NCBI GenBank assembly: GCA_002403895.1
Contig: DHIQ01000218.1
Location: forward strand, 30,466-38,648
Length of the DNA stretch: 8,183 nucleotides
Direction of reading: 5' to 3'
Source of the DNA: Candidatus Neomicrothrix sp. UBA4742
GTDB taxonomy: Bacteria; Actinomycetota; Acidimicrobiia; Acidimicrobiales; Acidimicrobilacustridaceae
Below the pieces are notes generated by a model. That model saw only the letters and a program-made list of their open reading frames with translations, searched no databases and was not told where the DNA came from. This document shows positions 1 through 5,240 of this stretch, piece by piece. Position 1 is the stretch's first letter. Each line of letters starts with the position of its first letter. The position numbers and the translations under genes were made by a program.

Positions 1-1
1 C

Positions 2-823
2 TTCGAGGAGATCGCCAAGTACCGGGCCGCCCGGCGCATCTGGGCCCGCTGGATGCGGGACCGCTACGGAGCTACCGACGAGCGCTCCCTCACCCTGCGG
101 TTCCATACCCAGACCGCGGGCGTGTCGCTCACCGCGCAGCAGCCGGAGGTCAACATCGCCCGCACCGCCATCGAGGCCCTGGCCGGCGTGCTCGGCGGGA
201 CCCAGAGCCTGCACACGAACTCGATGGACGAGGCTCTCGCCTTGCCCACCGAGAAGGCGGCCCGCATAGCGCTGCGCACCCAACAGGTCATCGCCTTCGA
301 GACCGGGGTGACCAACGTGGCCGATCCTCTGGGTGGGTCCTGGTTCGTCGAGTCGCTCACCGACGAGCTCGAGGCCCAGGCCGAGGTGATCTTCGCCCAC
401 CTGCTCGGCCTTGGCGACGGGTCCGTCCTCGAAGGGGTGCACGCCGGGATCGACAACGGATGGTTCCAAGGCGAGATCGCCGATTCGGCCTACCAGTTCG
501 AGCGCCAGCTCAACCGCGGGGAGCGGGTGTTGGTGGGGGCAAATACCTTCACCGACGGCAACGAGGACTCGTCACTCGAGACCCTGCAGATCACCGCCGA
601 GCAGGAGCAGCAGCAGATCAAGCGGCTTGGCATGGTCAAGGCCGACCGCGACGACGCCGCGGTGCGGGCCTCACTGGCCCGCGTGCAGGCCGATGCCGCC
701 CAGCCCGACGTGAATCTCATGCCTGCGCTCATCGACGCGGTCCGCACCTACGCCACTGAGGGCGAGATCATGGCGACGCTGGCCGAGGTCTTCGGCCGCT
801 ACATCGAGACCCCCGTCATCTAG
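2..823 (+). CDS. Acyl-CoA mutase large subunit (methylmalonyl-/isobutyryl-CoA mutase type), 3' part
   Basis: This is the C-terminal 273 residues of an adenosylcobalamin-dependent acyl-CoA mutase catalytic subunit; the reading frame is already open at base 2, so the start lies outside the window. The family rearranges the carbon skeleton of acyl-CoAs, for example methylmalonyl-CoA to succinyl-CoA. Visible family signatures are FHTQTAGVSLTAQQP, then GGTQSLHTNSMDEALALP, then RTQQVIAFETGV and DPLGGSWFVE. The protein ends at YIETPVI without the C-terminal B12-binding domain of one-chain mutases, so it should need a separate small B12-binding subunit. No such gene follows in this window. The residues known to separate methylmalonyl- from isobutyryl-CoA mutases lie in the missing N-terminal part, so the substrate cannot be fixed. 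The family is certain; the exact substrate is not. Confidence 0.93.
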   Translation, partial: FEEIAKYRAARRIWARWMRDRYGATDERSLTLRFHTQTAGVSLTAQQPEVNIARTAIEALAGVLGGTQSLHTNSMDEALALPTEKAARIALRTQQVIAFETGVTNVADPLGGSWFVESLTDELEAQAEVIFAHLLGLGDGSVLEGVHAGIDNGWFQGEIADSAYQFERQLNRGERVLVGANTFTDGNEDSSLETLQITAEQEQQQIKRLGMVKADRDDAAVRASLARVQADAAQPDVNLMPALIDAVRTYATEGEIMATLAEVFGRYIETPVI

Positions 824-845
824 GCCCGCCCGCCCCCCCGCCCGG

Positions 846-866
846 TTTCCCGTTCCGGCAGGGAAA
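846..866. repeat. Short perfect inverted repeat downstream of the mutase gene
   Basis: TTTCCC (846-851) and GGGAAA (861-866) form a perfect 6-bp inverted repeat around a 9-base loop, 22 bases after the mutase stop codon. A C-rich stretch lies just before it (about 826-843). There is no T-run after the hairpin, so it is not a classical intrinsic terminator. It could be a weak 3'-end structure, an operator for the following gene, or chance. Confidence 0.3.
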
Positions 867-921
867 TGTGTCCACAGGGGTCACCTGAGACTGGCACAAC
901 CGTGAGAACCATCTGGCGTGC

Positions 922-926
922 AAGGA
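922..926 (+). promoter_or_regulatory. Shine-Dalgarno AAGGA for the tandem-repeat protein
   Basis: AAGGA lies 7 bases before the ATG at 934 and supports that start. This gene has a ribosome binding site, unlike four other genes in the window that carry a -10-like hexamer at about this distance instead. Its transcript is therefore probably leadered, with a promoter somewhere in 824-910 that I cannot place. Confidence 0.55.
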
Positions 927-933
927 TGCGCCC

Positions 934-1677
934 ATGGCAGACGTAGATGACCTCGACGAGGCCGAGGACGAAGCGGGCGAGGAGGTGACGCCGTCCGGCG
1001 AGGTGACCTACGAGCTCCATGACTGGTCGCGCGAAGCTCGGGCGATGCTCGAGCAGTTGCTGGCCGGGTCCGACATCGCTCGGGCCTGGTCCGGCACCAC
1101 GCTTGCCGTTGATGCGGCCGAGGAGGCCCGTGTCGATGAACTGGTCGACGAGGTGGACACCACCATGGGTGCCGCCCTCGATCCTGAGGCCGAGAAGACC
1201 GTGTACGAGGTCAACGAGTGGACGATGGACCAACTCGGTGTGTTGACTGCCGCGCTGGGAGAGGCGGGGGTCCCCTACGAGTTCGACATCGAGGGTGATC
1301 TGGCGGTGCTGGCCGAGGATGAGGAGCGGGTGGAGGCGCTACTCGATTCTCTCGAATTCGGGCCGGTGGACAGCGCCTTCGACGACGGCGACCCCGACGA
1401 CGGCCTGGAGACCGCCGAGATCTTGTCGGACATGTTCGTGGCCTGCGATCGGTTGCACAACAACCCGCAGGACGCCGACGGCATCCTGGGCGCGGTGGCT
1501 GCCGCTGAGCGGATCGAGGGGCGTTCCCTACCCTTCGGCTACGAGCCGCGGGTCTGGAACGGCCTCATCGAGCGCTCTCTGCGGCTGAAGTCCATGCTCG
1601 AGGACGACGCCGTCTCCGATGAGCTCATCACCGCGGACGCCACCGAGTTCCGGGCGCTGTTGCGCCAGTACATCTGA
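934..1677 (+). CDS. Acidic protein of unknown function with tandem alpha/beta repeats
   Basis: I do not recognise a named function. The 247-residue product has no signal peptide or membrane segment, so it is probably cytoplasmic. Residues 1-23 are very acidic and probably disordered. Two diverged copies of one unit follow, at about 24-74 and 89-140. Each has a strand with a Y-E-[LV]-x-[DE]-W motif, a helix, a second strand (TTLAVDA, then GDLAVLAE) and a helix of the form EE-R-V-[DE]-x-L-[VL]-D. This resembles small alpha/beta units of DUF2007-like 'putative signal transducing' proteins, but that is a resemblance only. Residues about 150-247 look mainly helical and are unlike the repeats. Codon use matches the neighbours. 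The start is supported by AAGGA at 922-926. It is separated from both flanking genes and is probably transcribed alone. Confidence 0.85.
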   Translation: MADVDDLDEAEDEAGEEVTPSGEVTYELHDWSREARAMLEQLLAGSDIARAWSGTTLAVDAAEEARVDELVDEVDTTMGAALDPEAEKTVYEVNEWTMDQLGVLTAALGEAGVPYEFDIEGDLAVLAEDEERVEALLDSLEFGPVDSAFDDGDPDDGLETAEILSDMFVACDRLHNNPQDADGILGAVAAAERIEGRSLPFGYEPRVWNGLIERSLRLKSMLEDDAVSDELITADATEFRALLRQYI

Positions 1678-1743
1678 GGTCGCCGTTCCGGGGCCGCGCG
1701 GAGGTGTGCGAAGGCAGACTGAAGGGTTCGGGTGACTGCCGGT

Positions 1744-1749
1744 TAGCGT
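1744..1749 (+). promoter_or_regulatory. Candidate leaderless -10 element TAGCGT for the J-domain gene
   Basis: TAGCGT fits the actinobacterial -10 form TANNNT and ends 7 bases before the ATG at 1757. Transcription would then start at or next to the A of the ATG. No Shine-Dalgarno sequence is visible before this ATG, and no clear -35 is seen. The placement matches the hexamers before three other genes in the window. Confidence 0.5.
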
Positions 1750-1756
1750 GTCAGCC

Positions 1757-2479
1757 ATGGTCGTGGCCGAGCTGGAGGTCTATCACTCGCGCCCGATAGC
1801 GCCGACCAGGCGGGTCTCGCTGGGCAAGATGAACCTCCCTGCTGACCCCCCTCCAGGCTTCGGCGGGATCCTCCTGGGCGGCATCGTCGCCAACAACATC
1901 GCCGAGATCGATCCGGACCTGGTGCCAGACCTGATGCGCCTGACCACGGAGCTGGAAGAGGGGCGTCGCGTCCCTCAGCCCCGGCTGCGCTACCGCTATC
2001 AGGAAGACAAGATCGGCCTCCAGCCCAGCCGACACCGACTGCTCGGCCACGGCGAGGAGCTGTCGTTCGACTTCGACGACGACAACGGACTACCGGCTCA
2101 ACAGGTGCTGGGCGCGGTGTACGCCGCCGGCCGACTGGACCGCTCGGTGCGCTCAGCCGTGATGCAGGTGGTGCGGCGGGCGGTGCGCTGGGAGGGCGAC
2201 ATCGACGGTGAGCTGATCGCCACCCTGGCCGGCGTCGGCCGAGGGCGACCGCTGTCGGCGTTCGCCTTCGAGAACCCCGTCTCGTGGGCCATCGGTGTGC
2301 TCGGACTCGACCCAGCCGTGCGGGGGAAAGGCAACGGGGGACGGGTACCCCGGGGTGAGGTGCAACGAAAGTTCCGTGAGGAGCTCATGTCCGCCCACCC
2401 TGACCACGGAGGCTCGTCGGACGATGCGGCCCAACGCATCGCCGAGCTGACCGAGGCCCGCCGGGTCCTCCTCGGCTGA
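1757..2479 (+). CDS. J-domain-like (DnaJ-type) protein with C-terminal HPD motif
   Basis: The 240-residue cytoplasmic protein ends in a J-domain-like segment (about 200-240). A helix with VQRKFREELMSA leads into HPDHGG, with His214-Pro215-Asp216, followed by a helix with AQRIAELTEARRVLL. HPD is the motif by which J-proteins stimulate the ATPase of Hsp70 (DnaK), so a co-chaperone or Hsp70-recruiting role is likely. The J segment is at the C-terminus, without the Gly/Phe and zinc-finger regions of true DnaJ. The first roughly 190 residues match nothing I can name; they include a helical part (about 110-150) and a WAIGVLGLDP linker. An in-frame GTG at 1748 would add three residues. I prefer the ATG at 1757 because the -10-like TAGCGT at 1744-1749 overlaps that GTG. 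The stop codon overlaps the next gene's ATG. Confidence 0.82.
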   Translation: MVVAELEVYHSRPIAPTRRVSLGKMNLPADPPPGFGGILLGGIVANNIAEIDPDLVPDLMRLTTELEEGRRVPQPRLRYRYQEDKIGLQPSRHRLLGHGEELSFDFDDDNGLPAQQVLGAVYAAGRLDRSVRSAVMQVVRRAVRWEGDIDGELIATLAGVGRGRPLSAFAFENPVSWAIGVLGLDPAVRGKGNGGRVPRGEVQRKFREELMSAHPDHGGSSDDAAQRIAELTEARRVLLG

Positions 2480-2481
2480 TG
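2477..2481 (+). promoter_or_regulatory. TGATG stop-start overlap coupling two genes
   Basis: The TGA of the J-domain gene (2477-2479) shares its A with the ATG of the hydrolase gene (2479-2481). Such overlaps usually mean translation by re-initiation from one message, so the two proteins are probably made together in linked amounts. Confidence 0.75.
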
Positions 2482-3078
2482 GTTTCTTCTGCCTCGGCGG
2501 CCCCTCCCCGTCGGCGTTCCCGACCTGGAGCGCTGTTGTTGGCCCCCGGAGCCGGTGCCGACCGGACCCATCACACGCTCACCGCGGTGGCCGATTCGGT
2601 GGCGCCCCTGCCGGCGGTCTGTTTCGACTTCCCCTACCGCAAGGCCGGCAAGCGAGCGCCCGACAAGGCGCCGGTGGCGGTGGCCGCGGTGCGCGACGAG
2701 GCCGCGGCCCTGGTGGCCGACGCCCACATCGCCGCTCGTCGGCTGGTGCTGGGCGGGCGGTCGTTCGGCGGGCGCATGTGCTCGATGGCCGTGGCCGAGG
2801 GTCTGCCGGCCGCCGGCCTCGTCCTGCTCAGCTATCCGCTCCACCCGCCGGGTAAGCCCGAGCGGTTGCGCACCGAGCACTTCGGTGCCCTTGATCTCCC
2901 CGTCCTGTTCGTCTCGGGGCGCAAGGACCCGTTCGGTTCGCCGGCCGAATTCGAGTGGGAGGTGGTGGCCATTCCCGGGCCGGTCACCATGGTGTGGCTC
3001 GACGGCGGCCACGACCCCCGCAACGCCGATGAGACCATCGCCCGCACGGTGGTGGACTGGCTGGCCAGCCTTCGCTGA
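2479..3078 (+). CDS. Alpha/beta hydrolase of the KANL3/Tex30-like family
   Basis: The 199-residue protein is a small, lid-less alpha/beta-hydrolase. The family order is clear: LLLAPGAGADR (19-29, strand plus oxyanion loop), FDFPYRKAGKRAPD (49-62), the nucleophile elbow GGRSFGGRM with Ser95, then SYPLHPPGKPERLRTEH (118-134), FVSGRKDPFG with Asp150 as the likely acid, and GGHD with His178 as the likely base. All three triad positions are present, so it should be active, but the substrate is unknown; bacterial members of this family are mostly uncharacterised. There is no signal peptide, so it is cytoplasmic. The first 16 residues are Pro/Arg-rich and probably disordered. The start is fixed by the one-base overlap with the J-domain gene, with which it forms a two-gene operon. 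Confidence 0.88.
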   Translation: MVSSASAAPPRRRSRPGALLLAPGAGADRTHHTLTAVADSVAPLPAVCFDFPYRKAGKRAPDKAPVAVAAVRDEAAALVADAHIAARRLVLGGRSFGGRMCSMAVAEGLPAAGLVLLSYPLHPPGKPERLRTEHFGALDLPVLFVSGRKDPFGSPAEFEWEVVAIPGPVTMVWLDGGHDPRNADETIARTVVDWLASLR

Positions 3079-3133
3079 GCGCGGCGACCCTGCGATGGTC
3101 GTGGCCCGCCGTGCTCTTTCGTCGCCGGCGGGG

Positions 3134-3139
3134 CAGAAT
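3134..3139 (+). promoter_or_regulatory. Candidate leaderless -10 element CAGAAT for the LdtMt2-type gene
   Basis: CAGAAT, one base off TANNNT, ends 8 bases before the GTG at 3148. The 69-base gap after the hydrolase stop holds no Shine-Dalgarno sequence at a useful distance, so a transcript starting at or near the GTG is plausible. No convincing -35 is visible. Confidence 0.42.
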
Positions 3140-3147
3140 AGCGGGTT

Positions 3148-4317
3148 GTGACTGGCTCACCATTACCCCGTGCCCTGTGGCCTGCGCTGCTCGTGGCTGG
3201 CGCGCTCGTGCTGTCGGCGTGTGGCGGGTTGGGCATCGACGGGGGTGAGAGGGCGGCCACCACCGCGACCGTGTTGCCCGTGAATCTCACGGCCGTTCCC
3301 ATCCCGGGGGCCACTGAGGCATCCCTCGATAAGCCGGTGACGATCTCGGTGACGGAGGGGACGCTCTCGGCGGTGTCGGTGAGCGCCCCCGATGGACCGC
3401 TGGCCGGCAAGCTCACCCCGGACGCGACGTCATGGGCCAGCACCGGCACGCTGGTTCCGTCCACGACCTACCAGGTGGCCGCCACCGTGGTCGACACGTC
3501 CGGTGGCACCACCCCCCAGCAGTGGGAGTTCACCACCGGGGGTCCGTCCATCGTGTTCAAGGCCACCCTGTCGCCGGGCGACAACGCCACCGTGGGCGTG
3601 GGGATGCCGGTCGTGGTCAAGCTCAGCGTCGCGGTGGCGCCCGCCGATCGGGCTGCGTTCGTCAAGCATCTGACCGTCACCTCGAGCCCGGCCCAGAACG
3701 GCGCGTGGCGGTGGTTCTCCGACAAGGAACTGCACTGGCGGCCAGCCGTGTACTGGACTGCCGGCACCAAGGTGACGGTGAAGGCCGCGGTGGCTGGATA
3801 CAACGCGGGGGGTGGCGCGTGGGGGGTCAAGGATGTCACCACCAACTACAGCATCGGTGACGCCCACGTCAGCAAGGTCGACACCCAGACGCACCAGATG
3901 GCCGTCACCAACAACGGCGCCGTGGTGAAGATGTTCCCGGTCTCGACCGGCAACACCAAGTACCCGACCAAGAGCGGCATTCACGTCACCAACGAGAAAC
4001 TCAGGACCACGACGATGGATTCGGCCACGGTCGGGATCCCCCGCAACTCGCCCGACGGGTACTACGAGACGGTGGAATGGAACGTGCGCATCTCCAACAG
4101 CGGCGAGTTCGTGCACGCCGCGCCGTGGTCGGTCGACTCGCAGGGCCGGGCCAACGTCTCGCACGGCTGCGTCAATGCCTCGCCTACCGATGCCGAGTGG
4201 TTCTACAACTTCTCGTGGACCGGCGACGTGGTGGAGGTGGTGGGTTCACCCGAGCAGCTGGAGCCCACGAACGGCATCGGCGACTGGCAGATCCCCTGGG
4301 CCAACTGGGCGAACTGA
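3148..4317 (+). CDS. Lipoprotein L,D-transpeptidase, mycobacterial LdtMt2 type
   Basis: The enzyme forms 3-3 (mDAP-mDAP) cross-links in peptidoglycan, acting outside the membrane. A lipoprotein signal peptide (1-24) ends in the lipobox LSAC, with Cys25 as the lipidated residue; the GTG start at 3148 gives a signal of normal length. Two Ig-like domains follow (about 60-130 and 131-238), then the YkuD catalytic domain (about 240-365). The active-site motif is complete: His323 in FVHAAPWSVDSQG, then SHGCVN with His339 and nucleophile Cys341. The C-terminal tail with NGIGDWQIPW is the Trp-rich cap seen in mycobacterial Ldts. The 389-residue length fits this class. In mycobacteria such enzymes bypass most penicillins and are inactivated by carbapenems. 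It converges on the next gene, an Ldt of another architecture. Promoter: see 3134-3139. Confidence 0.95.
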   Translation: MTGSPLPRALWPALLVAGALVLSACGGLGIDGGERAATTATVLPVNLTAVPIPGATEASLDKPVTISVTEGTLSAVSVSAPDGPLAGKLTPDATSWASTGTLVPSTTYQVAATVVDTSGGTTPQQWEFTTGGPSIVFKATLSPGDNATVGVGMPVVVKLSVAVAPADRAAFVKHLTVTSSPAQNGAWRWFSDKELHWRPAVYWTAGTKVTVKAAVAGYNAGGGAWGVKDVTTNYSIGDAHVSKVDTQTHQMAVTNNGAVVKMFPVSTGNTKYPTKSGIHVTNEKLRTTTMDSATVGIPRNSPDGYYETVEWNVRISNSGEFVHAAPWSVDSQGRANVSHGCVNASPTDAEWFYNFSWTGDVVEVVGSPEQLEPTNGIGDWQIPWANWAN

Positions 4318-4348
4318 CCGTCCCTCCTCCGAGTTGTTCGCCGTGCGC

Positions 4349-5164
4349 TTAGGTGCTGACTTGGACTGGGGTGCCGAGGGGGAGCATCTGAGCCAGGGCA
4401 GTGATGTTCTCGTTGCTCATGCGGATGCAGCCGTGGCTGACCTTCGTCCCGAGGGCGTTGGGCTGGTTGGTGCCATGGATGCCGAGCTGGCCCGGCCCGC
4501 CGTTGAACGTGGTCAGCTTGTCCGAGAAGCCCGACAGTCCGAATGCATAGGGCCCGTAGGCGCCTGACGGGTCCGGGGTCTTGATCAGCTCGGTCGTGTA
4601 GTAGAGGCCACCGGGGGTCGGCGTGTTGTCCTTGGCCACTCCGATGGCGATCTCGTTGATCTGCTGGTCGTCCTTGAACACCATCAGCTTGAACTCGTTG
4701 AGCATCACCTGGATCCGGTACGGGTTGCTGGCCCGGGTCACGTCGGTGGCCTTGACCCACCCGGTGCTGCCGTTGGGGCGCTCGGGGAGATACACCTGAA
4801 CCCACAGGCAGTTCTGGTCGTCGGGGATGTCCTTGACCAGGAAGACCACCGGCACCTTGGCGTTCGGATCGTTGTTGATGAGCCGGGGGTTGGTCATGGT
4901 CTTGACCGGGGTTGTCGCACCGGCCTGGTCGTAGATGGCGAGCTGCCCTTCGTTGGCGGCGGTGACCACCGCACTCTCGCCGGCCGGCAGCTGGTTGCAG
5001 TTCGCCTTCGCTGATGGATCGGACGGTTGGTCCGGCGTGATGGCACCGTCCGGAGTCGTAGCCGCGCTGGCCCCCAGGCTGGGGCTGTCCTTGGTACCAC
5101 AGCCAGCGAGGGCGATGGCGGCGACGACAACCAGGGCGGACAAGAAGCGGGCTCGGCTACGCAC
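4349..5164 (-). CDS. Lipoprotein L,D-transpeptidase with SH3-like and YkuD domains
   Basis: From the GTG at 5164 this is a 271-residue lipoprotein. The signal peptide begins RSRARFLSALVVV and ends in lipobox LAGC with Cys22. After a Ser/Asp/Pro-rich linker comes an SH3-like domain (about 50-145, with WVQVYLPERPNGSTGWVKATDV), then a YkuD domain (about 148-271). Its motif is HGTNQP (His230), then SHGCIR with His244 and catalytic Cys246. The last residues are GTPVQV, typical of ErfK/YkuD enzymes. It should make 3-3 cross-links or anchor proteins to the wall. The frame stays open to an ATG at 5248 that overlaps the upstream transporter's stop. I reject that start because it adds 28 low-complexity Arg/Gly/Ser residues before the signal peptide and has no ribosome binding site, whereas the GTG has TAGCAT 8 bases upstream. 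The domain call is firm; the start is probable. Confidence 0.92.
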   Translation of the reverse strand: MRSRARFLSALVVVAAIALAGCGTKDSPSLGASAATTPDGAITPDQPSDPSAKANCNQLPAGESAVVTAANEGQLAIYDQAGATTPVKTMTNPRLINNDPNAKVPVVFLVKDIPDDQNCLWVQVYLPERPNGSTGWVKATDVTRASNPYRIQVMLNEFKLMVFKDDQQINEIAIGVAKDNTPTPGGLYYTTELIKTPDPSGAYGPYAFGLSGFSDKLTTFNGGPGQLGIHGTNQPNALGTKVSHGCIRMSNENITALAQMLPLGTPVQVST

Positions 5165-5172
5165 GAACGTTG

Positions 5173-5178
5173 ATGCTA
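5173..5178 (-). promoter_or_regulatory. Candidate leaderless -10 element TAGCAT for the SH3/YkuD gene
   Basis: On the minus strand TAGCAT is followed by 8 bases and then the GTG at 5164-5162. It fits TANNNT well and supports a leaderless transcript from that GTG. It lies within the 76-base gap after the transporter's stop codon, so this gene may be transcribed on its own as well as by read-through. Confidence 0.52.
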
Positions 5179-5240
5179 CCGGCCCCGACCTCTCGCTCTG
5201 GGGTCGCCCCCCGCGTTGCCCGGCTCTGGGCCGCGCGTCG

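Noticed and set aside
892..897. TGGCAC resembling the -24 element of a sigma-54 promoter
   Set aside because: The expected TTGC-type -12 element is missing at the right spacing (TGAG is found), and sigma-54 is generally absent from Actinobacteria.
2098..3012. A 304-codon open frame on the minus strand across the J-domain and hydrolase genes
   Set aside because: It spans two real genes with recognisable motifs and gives a low-complexity product rich in Arg, Gly, His and Ser.
3123..3130. CGCCGGCG palindrome in the gap before the LdtMt2-type gene
   Set aside because: Eight-base GC palindromes are common by chance at this composition, and nothing else around it points to an operator.
3430..4164. 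A 244-codon open frame on the minus strand inside the LdtMt2-type gene
   Set aside because: It is a composition shadow of the coding strand, which has the full catalytic motif set.
4318..4348. Possible bidirectional terminator between the convergent L,D-transpeptidase genes
   Set aside because: The 31 bases show no useful inverted repeat and no T-run on either strand. Any termination here would be factor-dependent or lie within the genes.
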